Of a DNA stretch of 64,000 nucleotides, positions 7,597 through 15,717 are shown piece by piece. The stretch comes from Neobacillus sp. Marseille-Q6967 (GTDB taxonomy: Bacteria; Bacillota; Bacilli; Bacillales; Cytobacillaceae). The first letter of the stretch is position 1. The number at the start of each line of letters is the position of its first letter. The notes beneath the pieces were generated by a model that saw only the letters and a program-made list of their open reading frames with translations, was not told the origin of the DNA and did not search any database. The stretch covers positions 1,912,001 to 1,976,000 of the forward strand of contig NZ_CAMGZB010000001.1 in NCBI RefSeq assembly GCF_946151075.1, written 5' to 3'. Both the position numbers and the translations under genes were made by a program.

Positions 7597-8786
7597 GCGA
7601 AAATAAATCACCACAGCCACAACCGCAATTAAATAAAAGTAATAACTTATTAGATGATATCCTTGCTAATCCATTTGGGGACAGCCAAACTCCAACACCA
7701 CAGCCGGCTGCAGCACAACTAGAGGAATCAAAACCGGTCAAATTGATTGACGTCATTCCCGAAGAAAACCGAGTCAAGGCTTATCAGCTTGCAGCACAGA
7801 TTGATCCTCGCAACCACCAGGCGATGATCACTTACGGCACACAGGCACAGGGAAAACTACTGACCTTTTCTCATACCATGCTTGAGCATGTCCAAAAACA
7901 GGATATTGGCGAGGTTGGGGAAATTATCAGTGATCTCATGAAAAAGCTCGACGAGGTAAATCCGGATGAATTAAAGAGTGGCAAAACATCCTTTTTCGCA
8001 CGGATGTTTGGAAAAATCTCGAGCTCTGTTCAAGAGGTATTGTCTAAATACCAGAAAACAGGAGCACAGATTGACCGCATTAGTGTAAAATTGGACCGAA
8101 GCAAAAATGTTCTTCTATCCGATATTAAATTGTTAGAACAGCTCTATGAAACCAATAAAGACTATTTTCATGCGTTGAATGTTTATATTGCCGCGGGCGA
8201 AATTAAACTTGAAGAGCTTCATGAAAAAATCATTCCTGCCATGAAAAAGGAAGCGGAAGCGACAAATGACCAAATGAAATTCCAAGAGGTCAATGATATG
8301 ATCCAATTTGCTGACCGTTTAGATAAACGCTTGTACGATTTGAAGCTAAGCCGGGAGATAACGATTCAAAGTGCACCGCAAATCCGTCTTATTCAAAATA
8401 CAAACCAGGCACTCGTGGAAAAAATTCAATCTTCTATTATGACAGCAATCCCATTATGGAAAAACCAAGTAGCCATTGCATTAACATTAATCCGCCAGCG
8501 TCATGCAGTAGAGGCACAGAAAAAAGTTTCACAAACAACAAATGAACTGCTTCTTAAAAACGCTGAAATGTTAAAAACTAACACAATCGAAACAGCAAAG
8601 GAAAATGAGCGAGGCCTCGTTGATATTGAGACACTTAAGAAAACACAGGAAAACTTAATTACCACGTTAGAAGAAACGATGAGGATACAAGAAGAAGGCC
8701 GAAACAAGCGGCGAATCGCGGAGCAGGAGCTAGCTTCGATGGAAAATGATTTAAGAGTAAAATTATTGGAGATAAAAGGGAATTAA
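7593..8786 (+). CDS. telA: Toxic anion resistance protein, TelA/YaaN family
   Basis: 397-residue soluble protein of the TelA/KlaA family, first linked to tellurite resistance and in Bacilli often part of the envelope-stress response. It has a proline/glutamine-rich N-terminus (1-50) followed by long coiled-coil-prone helices. The core segment [20 protein letters not shown] and the long alpha-helical C-terminus are typical. Translation is coupled to xpaC by a 4-base overlap, so both should share the ECF promoter at 6876. No clear terminator follows the stop. Confidence 0.88.
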   Translation: MSENKSPQPQPQLNKSNNLLDDILANPFGDSQTPTPQPAAAQLEESKPVKLIDVIPEENRVKAYQLAAQIDPRNHQAMITYGTQAQGKLLTFSHTMLEHVQKQDIGEVGEIISDLMKKLDEVNPDELKSGKTSFFARMFGKISSSVQEVLSKYQKTGAQIDRISVKLDRSKNVLLSDIKLLEQLYETNKDYFHALNVYIAAGEIKLEELHEKIIPAMKKEAEATNDQMKFQEVNDMIQFADRLDKRLYDLKLSREITIQSAPQIRLIQNTNQALVEKIQSSIMTAIPLWKNQVAIALTLIRQRHAVEAQKKVSQTTNELLLKNAEMLKTNTIETAKENERGLVDIETLKKTQENLITTLEETMRIQEEGRNKRRIAEQELASMENDLRVKLLEIKGN

Positions 8787-8872
8787 GGGAGGACAGACCT
8801 ATATCCAAAAGGCTTCATTAGGCCCTTTGACACTTTTCTATTATATAACAACGGCATATATTTTAAATAGAC

Positions 8873-8985
8873 ACATAAATCGTACGAAACGGCAAAACTA
8901 TTGAAAAATGGTGACGCAAAGCTACAGGGGCTAATGTCTACGACGATGCCAGCCAGTTACCGAACACGACTCCTGCGATTTATGT
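8873..8985 (+). ncRNA. Cyclic di-GMP-I (GEMM-I) riboswitch
   Basis: A perfect 10-bp closing stem P1 joins ACATAAATCG (8873-8882) and CGATTTATGT (8976-8985). Inside are the conserved GEMM-I blocks: ACGGCAAAAC, GGTGACGCAAAGC (8910-8922), ACAGGGGCTAA (8924-8934), and GCCAGCCAGTTACCGAA (8948-8964) carrying the tetraloop-receptor region. A TATATT -10 at 8857-8862 would start the RNA just before P1. The aptamer is followed after 11 bases by the ribosome site of a 56-codon gene. No clear terminator lies between, so translation control is likely (inference). Confidence 0.92.
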
Positions 8986-9009
8986 AAACCATTTTGAGGA
9001 GGGTTTCAT

Positions 9010-9180
9010 GTGTTGTTAAAAAATATGTTTTTACGAGGAAAGTATTATTACCATCTCTTCCAGCACCGTCACAATGAATTAATGCAAAACGATTGTTTAA
9101 ACGATGAACTGAAGACGGAGCTAAAGGTCAAATCTTTGTATCATAACAGTAAAGCTCTTGAATTATGCTCAAAATTATAA
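9010..9180 (+). CDS. Small protein (56 aa) under the c-di-GMP riboswitch
   Basis: GTG start with a strong GAGGAGGG ribosome site at 8996-9003 and a 6-base spacing; the overlapping ATG at 9008 meets a stop after three codons and is not used. The product begins MLLKNMFLRGKYYYHLFQHR, is basic and rich in His, Tyr and Leu, and ends in ELCSKL. There is no signal peptide or clear membrane helix. I do not recognise the family. Its place directly behind a c-di-GMP riboswitch and before a strong terminator makes it the sole target of that switch, so a role in the motile-to-sessile change is a fair guess only. Confidence 0.75.
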   Translation: MLLKNMFLRGKYYYHLFQHRHNELMQNDCLNDELKTELKVKSLYHNSKALELCSKL

Positions 9181-9182
9181 AC

Positions 9183-9215
9183 AAAAGCCTAGGAGCCCAT
9201 CCTAGGCTTTTCTTA
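9183..9215. terminator. Terminator between two convergent small genes
   Basis: A perfect 12-bp stem (AAAAGCCTAGGA, 9183-9194, with 9200-9211) and a 5-base loop. A/T flanks on both sides allow use by the 56-aa gene (plus) and the zinc-ribbon gene (minus). Confidence 0.85.
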
Positions 9216-9239
9216 TGTATTTGGCTTTAGTCTACTCTT

Positions 9240-9413
9240 CTATTTAAAATCAAATTTCTGAACAAAATTACAATTTGAACAGGCTCTTCCTAGTAATTCC
9301 TTCGTTTTAGCATCCTCGTAATAGATTTCCTCGTAATGGCAAACGGGGCATTCAATAATATGAAAGATTTCACGTTCTCCTAAGATTGCATCCAATAATA
9401 TATCAAAATACAT
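9240..9413 (-). CDS. Small zinc-ribbon protein (57 aa)
   Basis: Starts MYFDILLDAILGEREIFHII, then has CPVCH (about 22-26) and ACSNC (about 44-48). The two CxxC knuckles some 20 residues apart are a rubredoxin-like or zinc-ribbon pattern. RBS GGGGTGG lies 6 bases before the ATG. It ends beside the shared terminator. The small size and single metal site suggest a nucleic-acid- or protein-binding accessory factor; I know no specific function. Confidence 0.72.
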   Translation of the reverse strand: MYFDILLDAILGEREIFHIIECPVCHYEEIYYEDAKTKELLGRACSNCNFVQKFDFK

Positions 9414-9571
9414 TCAGTCCACCCCAAATCTAGCATTTTTCTTATACGATAGCAAAAAATAATTGTGAGAAAAGAAGAACCATGTCAGTCTTAATAAAAA
9501 TGTTTTCGACATCCTGCATCCGTTTGGTAACATGGAGTCAAATTAGAAATAACCAAGAGGAGTGAAACTTA

Positions 9572-10249
9572 ATGCTTATTGAATATATTGCAACCACCAG
9601 TGAGGATGTCATCACCATTGAACAATCAGGGGCAGATCGGATTGAACTCGTATCAGCTTTATCAGAGGGAGGGTTAACCCCAAGTTATGGGTTAATTGAA
9701 ATGGCCATCAATAGTGTCCAAATACCAATCAATGTAATGGTAAGACCTCATGCGCAGTCGTTTTGTTATTCTGATAAAGAAATTGAAATAATGAAAAAGG
9801 ATATCCAGATGATCCGTTCCCTCGGAGCGAACGGAGTCGTATTCGGAGTGCTGAATCAGAAAAACGAGATTTGTTTCCAGCAGCTCGAAGACCTGTTAAC
9901 AGAAACCGGGTCCATGGATGTTACGTTCCACCGAGCCATTGATAGTACCAATAACCTGCTTCAAGCTGCAGAAAAGCTGGATACATATAAAGAAATCACA
10001 ACGATACTAACTTCAGGAGGATTTGGAGATTGGAAGACAAGAATAGAAACACTTAAAGCAATGAAAGAGAGGTGCAAACAGACCAATCTTCTTATCGGCA
10101 GCGGGCTTACAAAGGATAATATCCTTGATGTGCATCTTCAGGTGGCTGCCAATTGTTATCATTTTGGGACAGCGATTCGGGAAGACCAAAGCGTTTTAAA
10201 AAGTGTTTCTTTAGAAAAAGCTGTTGAAATCATAAATATATTAAAATAA
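9572..10249 (+). CDS. cutC: CutC family protein
   Basis: 225-residue TIM-barrel protein of the CutC family, historically called copper homeostasis protein though its reaction is unknown. Seen: the N-terminal SGADRIELVSALSEGGLTPS block, MVRPHAQSFCYS, VTFHRAID (about 128-135), ILTSGG, and IGSGLTKDNI. Bacterial CutC is usually 200-250 residues. RBS AAGAGGAGTG precedes the ATG. It stands alone on the plus strand, followed by a small separate gene. Confidence 0.9.
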   Translation: MLIEYIATTSEDVITIEQSGADRIELVSALSEGGLTPSYGLIEMAINSVQIPINVMVRPHAQSFCYSDKEIEIMKKDIQMIRSLGANGVVFGVLNQKNEICFQQLEDLLTETGSMDVTFHRAIDSTNNLLQAAEKLDTYKEITTILTSGGFGDWKTRIETLKAMKERCKQTNLLIGSGLTKDNILDVHLQVAANCYHFGTAIREDQSVLKSVSLEKAVEIINILK

Positions 10250-10298
10250 TTGGACATATTAAATGTAGGTAACTTTTAAATGGGAGGAACCAACCACA

Positions 10299-10460
10299 AT
10301 GAATAATGAGAAGGATCAAACGAGTAAAGGGTTAAATCAAATTTTTGAAATCATTAATGCAAAAGGTGACGAAGGTGAACTAAGACAAATCGTTGAAAAA
10401 AACGATACGTCTGCCAACCAAAGTCAAAATCAAGGTCAAAAACAGGAGTCTGGGCAATAA
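10299..10460 (+). CDS. Small hydrophilic protein (53 aa)
   Basis: Starts MNNEKDQTSKGLNQIFEIIN and ends in a Gln-rich tail (SQNQGQKQESGQ). The RBS GGGAGGA sits 11 bases before the ATG. It is charged, with no membrane helix. Size and composition resemble small acid-rich Bacillus proteins found in spores, but it lacks known SASP motifs. It may be cotranscribed with cutC, 49 bases upstream. Function unknown. Confidence 0.6.
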   Translation: MNNEKDQTSKGLNQIFEIINAKGDEGELRQIVEKNDTSANQSQNQGQKQESGQ

Positions 10461-10550
10461 CCTCCAGGAAACATTTTTTATTTTTATGACTTAATCATTA
10501 GAATCTACCCTTTATTCTCCAGCTTACGGTAATTTAACAGCTTTCTGTAT

Positions 10551-10586
10551 AAATCGACCATACCTGCTATGGTTCGATTTTTTTTC
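10551..10586 (+). terminator. Terminator after the 53-aa gene
   Basis: AATCGACCATA (10552-10562) pairs with TATGGTTCGATT (from 10568) with one bulge, followed by a run of eight T. Confidence 0.8.
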
Positions 10587-10665
10587 TATTCATTCGATTT
10601 CTCGGGAAATTTTTGTCATTTTTTCTGGACAATCGAGCATTCTAATTGCTAGAGGAGGGGTTATT

Positions 10666-10977
10666 ATGAAAAATGCCATCTGCTACACTCTGTTACTTTT
10701 ACTACTAACTGTTGCTGGGTATGGGATTTTCTTATCTTCTCCACTATCTGAAGAAAAAAATATCGAGATTTACGGGTTGGTTCAAAAAAAATTCCAAACC
10801 AAAGTAATCAGAAATACCTTTAGTCATTATGAGTTTGAAAATCAGTACTGGATAACGTTACAAAACGGCCAGCATATTCAGCTGCCCGCTAATTTTTATA
10901 AAAAAGTTTCTGAAGGTGAAGAAGTTTCATTGTTAGGCTCAAAAGGGAGCCCGCTATTTTTACCCTATGAAAAATAA
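10666..10977 (+). CDS. Small exported or membrane-anchored protein (103 aa)
   Basis: An N-terminal hydrophobic segment (about 4-26, MKNAICYTLLLLLLTVAGYG) is either a signal anchor or an uncleaved signal peptide. The rest is a small extracytoplasmic domain with the look of a beta-rich fold (YWITLQNGQHIQLPANFYKK, then EEVSLLGSKGSP). RBS GAGGAGGGG is strong. It resembles small OB- or SH3-like exported proteins of Bacilli, but I cannot name a family. It converges with the phosphatase gene 5 bases away, with no terminator between. Confidence 0.72.
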   Translation: MKNAICYTLLLLLLTVAGYGIFLSSPLSEEKNIEIYGLVQKKFQTKVIRNTFSHYEFENQYWITLQNGQHIQLPANFYKKVSEGEEVSLLGSKGSPLFLPYEK

Positions 10978-10982
10978 CCTGG

Positions 10983-11549
10983 TTAAAGCTTCCGATAAGT
11001 GGTACAGCTCCAATGTTTTGAGCTTGTTTTTGTTGAACTTTTCCATCCGCGTTTTTCTAACTCTTTCGCGAGCATATAGTTAAAAATTCCGTGGCCGACC
11101 AATACCACCCTCGAATGCTTATGAGCATTCGAAATTAATAGCTTAGCTGCCATAACGGAGCGATTCTTTGCCTCCCGATAGGACTCGCATTCGCGTGAGA
11201 CACCTAGGATCCAGAGACATCTTAACAATACAACCCAAAAGTTTGGTGAAAGCTTTACGCCTAAGAGATTACAGGAAAATTTAGGTAACTGTGCTTCGCG
11301 AAATAAAGGGATAGAAGACGAAGGTACTTGGGTGTTTAACAAACGGGCCGATTCAATCGATCTTACTAGATCACTTGAAAATATCATGTTTGCATTGTTT
11401 ACTTTTTCAACAGTCAACAGCGGGTAACGGGTTTCTTCTACAACTCCATGAGCATCATACTGTTCTGCCCATGTGATAAATTCCTTAATAGAAATACGTT
11501 TATTCCCGGAATGCAGTGACCTGCCATGTCTGATTAGTGAAATTTCCAT
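10983..11549 (-). CDS. Histidine phosphatase family protein
   Basis: 188 residues with the phosphoglycerate-mutase-like fold. The phosphohistidine motif is LIRHGRS near the N-terminus (His about 8), and the second catalytic His lies in VVLVGHGIFNYMLA (about 146-159). It starts MEISLIRHGR after a GGAG ribosome site. Such enzymes remove phosphate from small metabolites or proteins; no substrate can be read from the sequence. The C-terminus is short and rich in Ser/Lys. Confidence 0.83.
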   Translation of the reverse strand: MEISLIRHGRSLHSGNKRISIKEFITWAEQYDAHGVVEETRYPLLTVEKVNNANMIFSSDLVRSIESARLLNTQVPSSSIPLFREAQLPKFSCNLLGVKLSPNFWVVLLRCLWILGVSRECESYREAKNRSVMAAKLLISNAHKHSRVVLVGHGIFNYMLAKELEKRGWKSSTKTSSKHWSCTTYRKL

Positions 11550-11763
11550 TATAATCTCCGATTTAACAGTTCTTAACCATTATTATACATCATCTTTTTA
11601 GGAGTAAATGAGTGAAATTTGAAATAAAATTTCAAAAATATTTTAAATATTTTAAAAAATAATTCTAATGTCGCACTCCTTTCTACCTGCAAAAACGACT
11701 GTTATGGGACTTAGGTGGTATAGACGGCTATACACAAAAATCGATATCCTTTATCTATAGGCT

Positions 11764-11777
11764 TGAAAACGCTATAA
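11764..11777 (+). promoter_or_regulatory. Candidate CcpA (cre) site before the muropeptide operon
   Basis: TGAAAACGCTATAA differs from the cre consensus TGWAANCGNTNWCA at one position. It lies 53 bases before the AmiE-like start. Catabolite control would suit a wall-sugar recycling operon. Confidence 0.45.
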
Positions 11778-11829
11778 CACCTGCATAATGGGGCTGCCTA
11801 AAAATTACATGAAGGTAAAAGGAGGATTT

Positions 11830-13521
11830 ATGAAAAGAAGAACGCTCATCATCCCGACGGTTTGTACTATTTTTCTTGGCACATCCACTGTCTTTGCAAG
11901 TAATGATATGACCGGTTTTCCTACTATTGAACAGAAAGAAGAAAAAAAAGTCATGATCCCATCCCAGAATCCACATCCCGCTTTTACATGGAATTCATCC
12001 ATCATCCCAGTTTCTAGTATATTGCATCCAAGTTCCCCAAGAGGAGCCGGTATGGTAGAAGCTCCACTCCAGCAAATCGATCAAATAATGAACCAAGCTA
12101 TTTCCGAAAAAGTAATGCCAGGGGCTGTTACCTTTGTAGCCCGTGGCGGAAAAATTGTAAAGCATGATGCTTACGGTTATGCAGCTCGTTATACCGATGG
12201 GCAGTTTACCGAGATGGAAAATCCCATTCTGACTCAAACCGATACCATTTATGATTTAGCATCCATCAGCAAAATTTTCACCTCCACGGCAGCGATGATT
12301 CTTTTTGAAAAAGGATTATTCCAACTTGATGATCCTGTCGCGAAGTATATTCCGGAATTCGCAGCTAATGGAAAAGATAATGTGACAATCCGCCAGCTGA
12401 TGACACACACTTCAGGATTTACTGCTTGGATTCCGCTTTACGCTCAGGGGAATTCAAGAGAAGAGCGAATTAAACAAATTTTTAACCAGCCGCTTAAAAA
12501 TGCACCGGGCAGCACCTATGAGTACAGCGACTTAAACATGATTACACTAGGTGCCCTTATTGAAAAGCTGTCCGGTATGCGCCAGGATGAATTTGTCAAA
12601 AAATATATCACCGAACCATTAGGACTTAAGGACACGATGTATAATCCGCCTGCTTCACTAAAGCATCGAATTGCAGCCACTGAATACCAGGCAGTGCCAA
12701 ACCGAGGACTTGTTTGGGGAGAGGTTCATGATGAAAATGCCTGGTCACTTGATGGTGTTGCCGGACACGCAGGTGTTTTTTCAACTGCTGAAGACCTTGC
12801 GAAATTTGCCCATATCTTCATTAATGATGGCAAATACGGTGGAAAGAGTATCCTGAAGCCGGAAACGGTTAAACTGATGCTTGAGAATCAAAATGAAGCT
12901 TTCCCTGGGGATGACCATGGGTTAGGATGGGAGCTCGGCCAGGGCTGGATGATGGATGCTTTGTCAGAGGGTACCTACTCATTTGGGCATACTGGTTATA
13001 CCGGAACATCTATTGTTGTTAATCCGAACAATAAAACCATTGCGATTTTATTAACCAATCGGGTTCATCCATCAAGAAGCACTATATCGACTAATCAAAC
13101 ACGCCGCTTGTTTGCACGGCAAGTAGCCGATTCCATTCCAGTTTCCATTCCTGGAAAAGAATCAGCCTGGTTTGCTGGTTATGGTGACAAGGTCAACCGT
13201 GCAATGGAGGCCGACCTTGAGTTAAAAGAAGATACAAAACTAACGTTTGAAACGTGGCACTTAATCGAAAATGCATGGGATTTTGGAAACGTAGAGGTTA
13301 AAATCGACGGTAAATGGCAGACACTAATTCAATTTACAGGGGCAAGCAAAGGCTGGGAATCGAAAGAAGTCGTCCTCCCAAGTCGGGCTGAAAAGGTACG
13401 TTTCGTTTATAAAACAGACACTAGTACTAATTCACGTGGTTGGTATGTATTAAATCCAACACTCGGTAACGGTAAAGAACTCTCATTCACCACAAATGAA
13501 TGGCAGCTTAGAAATTACTAA
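11830..13521 (+). CDS. amiE: AmiE-like serine hydrolase (muropeptide amidase candidate)
   Basis: Secreted enzyme of the beta-lactamase/penicillin-binding class C fold. By position it corresponds to B. subtilis AmiE (YbbE), an N-acetylmuramoyl-L-alanine amidase that acts on MurNAc-peptides. The start is the ATG at 11830, 3 bases after AAAGGAGGA; an upstream in-frame ATG at 11788 lacks a ribosome site. Signal peptide residues 1-23, cleaved after VFA. Catalytic motifs: Ser145-Ile-Ser-Lys148, YSD (the YxN position), and HTG (the KTG position). At 563 residues it is about 120 longer than AmiE; the extra C-terminal domain (about 440-563, beta-rich, with WHLIENAWDFGNVEVKIDG) may bind carbohydrate. 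Confidence 0.85.
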   Translation: MKRRTLIIPTVCTIFLGTSTVFASNDMTGFPTIEQKEEKKVMIPSQNPHPAFTWNSSIIPVSSILHPSSPRGAGMVEAPLQQIDQIMNQAISEKVMPGAVTFVARGGKIVKHDAYGYAARYTDGQFTEMENPILTQTDTIYDLASISKIFTSTAAMILFEKGLFQLDDPVAKYIPEFAANGKDNVTIRQLMTHTSGFTAWIPLYAQGNSREERIKQIFNQPLKNAPGSTYEYSDLNMITLGALIEKLSGMRQDEFVKKYITEPLGLKDTMYNPPASLKHRIAATEYQAVPNRGLVWGEVHDENAWSLDGVAGHAGVFSTAEDLAKFAHIFINDGKYGGKSILKPETVKLMLENQNEAFPGDDHGLGWELGQGWMMDALSEGTYSFGHTGYTGTSIVVNPNNKTIAILLTNRVHPSRSTISTNQTRRLFARQVADSIPVSIPGKESAWFAGYGDKVNRAMEADLELKEDTKLTFETWHLIENAWDFGNVEVKIDGKWQTLIQFTGASKGWESKEVVLPSRAEKVRFVYKTDTSTNSRGWYVLNPTLGNGKELSFTTNEWQLRNY

Positions 13522-13552
13522 ATAGAAGCAAGAAAATAGGGAGGGAAGACTC

Positions 13553-15634
13553 ATGAGCAAACTGGTAAAAAGAGTCGTTTTTACGGTATTAGCTTTTGCG
13601 TTAGTCTTAACAGGGATTCCTGCGGCAGGTGCCAGTGTAACAGCGGCTTCCAATGTAAACGATTTAGTGATTGATCTTAACGTTCCGCAAGTAAAAAGAG
13701 AAGCAAAAAATAACAAATTGGTATTAAATCCACTCCATGTCTATGAGGATGGCCAATTTAAGCTTGCATCAGAGAATTTAACTTGGAAGAGCTCAAACAA
13801 GAACGTTGCCTCCGTTTCCGACAACGGAGAAGTAACCTTAAAAGGGCACAATGGGAACACGTTTATCTCGGTAACGGATGGTCAATATACAGACCGGATT
13901 TCCGTTCAATTCAAAGGTAATCAAGATGAAATCGTAGTTAATAAAGAAGAAGGCGAACGCTACGATTTAATTGGAAATGCAATTAAGCATATGACGATGG
14001 AAGAAAAGGTCGGTCAAATGCTGATGCCGGATTTCCGTACTTGGAAGGGTCAGAATGTAACCCAAATGAACGATGAAATCGCCCAGTTGGTAAAAGACTA
14101 TCATCTAGGCGGCGTCATCTTATTCCGTGAAAACACCGTAAATGCAGAGCAAACTACAACACTTGTCAGTGCTTATCAAGAAGCAGCAGAAAAGTACGGA
14201 CTACTAATCAGCATTGACCAGGAAGGTGGAATCGTAACACGCCTGCAGACAGGAACTGATTTTCCTGGAAACATGGCACTCGGTGCATCACGTTCAGAGG
14301 AATTAGCTGAAAAAGTCGGTAAAGCCATTGGGGATGAATTGAATGCTCTAGGTATCAACATGAATTTTGGCCCTGTTTTGGATGTTAACAATAACCCGGA
14401 TAACCCGGTAATTGCCGTACGTTCTTTTGGTGAGGATCCGGAGTTAGTAGGAAAACTGGGAAATGCCTATATTAAAGGACTTCAAGATTCTGGAACAGCA
14501 GCTACTGCGAAGCATTTTCCAGGACATGGCGACACAGCAACCGATTCACATCTTGGTATTGCAGAAGTTCCTCATGATATTGATAGATTAAAAGCTGTGG
14601 AATTATATCCTTTCCAGCAGGCTATGGACGCGGGAATTGATGCAATCATGACAGCACACGTCACTTTCCCGAAAGTGGATCCTACCAAAGCCATCTCCCA
14701 AAAAGATGGAACGGAGATTGCTGTTCCGGCAACACTTTCTTATAAGGTGTTAACGGAGCTAATGCGCGAGGAAATGGGTTATAAAGGTGTAATCGTAACG
14801 GATGCCATGAACATGAAAGCAATCTCGGATCATTTTGGTCCAGTTGATGCCGCTGTTCGAAGTGTAAAGGCAGGAACAGACATTATCCTAATGCCTGTTG
14901 GAATTAAAGATGTAGCAGAAGGTTTATATACTGCAGTTAATTCAGGAGAAATCTCTATTGGCCGTATTGAGAAATCAGTTGAAAGAATTCTTACATTAAA
15001 ATTAAATCGTGGTATCGTGAAAGCTGAAGCAGAAGAGAGCATCGAAGATAGAGTGGCTAATGCCGTTGCAGTCGTCGGCTCTGCTGAACATAAAGCCATT
15101 GAAAAAGAAGCAGCAGAAAAGTCCATTACTCTTGTAAAAAATAATAACGTGCTTCCGCTAAATGCAAATGAAGAAGATAAGATTGTAGTTGTAGGCGGTT
15201 CTAACTTCTCAATCAATCTTCTTGCAGATCAAGTGAAAAAACATCATGAAAACACGCTCTATATTAATACATCAACTAGACTCACATCTGCACAGCTAGA
15301 GCAAATTAAAGATGCAAAATACATTATTGTTGGTACCTATACCTCGAGCGTTGGCGGCAGAGCACCAAGTGCAGGTCAAATGCTGATGACCAATCAGATT
15401 ATTGAAGAAGCAGAAGCTCCAGTTATTGCTGTGGGAGCTAGAAATCCTTACGACATCATGTCTTATAACAGTGTAGATGCCTATCTTGCACAGTATGGAT
15501 TCAGACCAGCCAGCTTTGAAGCTGCAGTCAACACGATCTTTGGGGAAAATAACCCGACAGGTAAGCTTCCAGTCACTATCTACAACCATGACGACAGTGT
15601 CTTATACGAATTTGGCCACGGGTTAAGCTACTAG
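13553..15634 (+). CDS. nagZ: Secreted beta-N-acetylglucosaminidase NagZ (GH3) with Big-2-like domain
   Basis: Family 3 glycoside hydrolase that removes GlcNAc from the non-reducing ends of muropeptides. 693 residues: signal peptide (1-28 or so), a bacterial Ig-like (Big_2-type) domain (about 50-125, LTWKSSNKNVASVSDNGEVT), the TIM barrel (140-480) and the C-terminal alpha/beta domain (510-693). The motif KHFPGHGDTATDSH holds the Asp331/His333 acid-base dyad typical of Gram-positive NagZ, and Asp417 in VTDAMNM is the expected nucleophile. RBS AGGGAGG. It sits 31 bases after the amidase gene and before NamZ, as in B. subtilis ybbE-ybbD-ybbC. Confidence 0.94.
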   Translation: MSKLVKRVVFTVLAFALVLTGIPAAGASVTAASNVNDLVIDLNVPQVKREAKNNKLVLNPLHVYEDGQFKLASENLTWKSSNKNVASVSDNGEVTLKGHNGNTFISVTDGQYTDRISVQFKGNQDEIVVNKEEGERYDLIGNAIKHMTMEEKVGQMLMPDFRTWKGQNVTQMNDEIAQLVKDYHLGGVILFRENTVNAEQTTTLVSAYQEAAEKYGLLISIDQEGGIVTRLQTGTDFPGNMALGASRSEELAEKVGKAIGDELNALGINMNFGPVLDVNNNPDNPVIAVRSFGEDPELVGKLGNAYIKGLQDSGTAATAKHFPGHGDTATDSHLGIAEVPHDIDRLKAVELYPFQQAMDAGIDAIMTAHVTFPKVDPTKAISQKDGTEIAVPATLSYKVLTELMREEMGYKGVIVTDAMNMKAISDHFGPVDAAVRSVKAGTDIILMPVGIKDVAEGLYTAVNSGEISIGRIEKSVERILTLKLNRGIVKAEAEESIEDRVANAVAVVGSAEHKAIEKEAAEKSITLVKNNNVLPLNANEEDKIVVVGGSNFSINLLADQVKKHHENTLYINTSTRLTSAQLEQIKDAKYIIVGTYTSSVGGRAPSAGQMLMTNQIIEEAEAPVIAVGARNPYDIMSYNSVDAYLAQYGFRPASFEAAVNTIFGENNPTGKLPVTIYNHDDSVLYEFGHGLSY

Positions 15635-15661
15635 GCTTTTGCTTCTGACTGTATGAAAATC

Positions 15662-15699
15662 GGAAAAAGTAAGACTGACAACTTGATCTTACTTTTTCC
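15662..15699 (+). other. Perfect intra-operon hairpin before namZ
   Basis: A 13-bp perfect stem (15662-15674 with 15687-15699, GGAAAAAGTAAGA) and a 12-base loop between nagZ and namZ. It is not followed by a T run, and the namZ ribosome site begins right after it. It could stabilise the upstream mRNA or reduce expression of namZ. Confidence 0.75.
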
Positions 15700-15717
15700 A
15701 AAAAGGGGGAGAAGGCT

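Noticed and set aside
8816..8845. Terminator after telA
   Set aside because: The possible pairing of AGGCTTC with GGCCCTTT is weak and has no T run.
9506..9512. Spo0A boxes (TGTCGAA or its reverse) at several places
   Set aside because: The 7-base motif is expected by chance many times in 64 kb; only copies close to promoters are mentioned, and with low weight.
14830..15216. 128-codon open frame opposite nagZ
   Set aside because: It is antisense to a conserved enzyme, has no ribosome site and resembles no protein.
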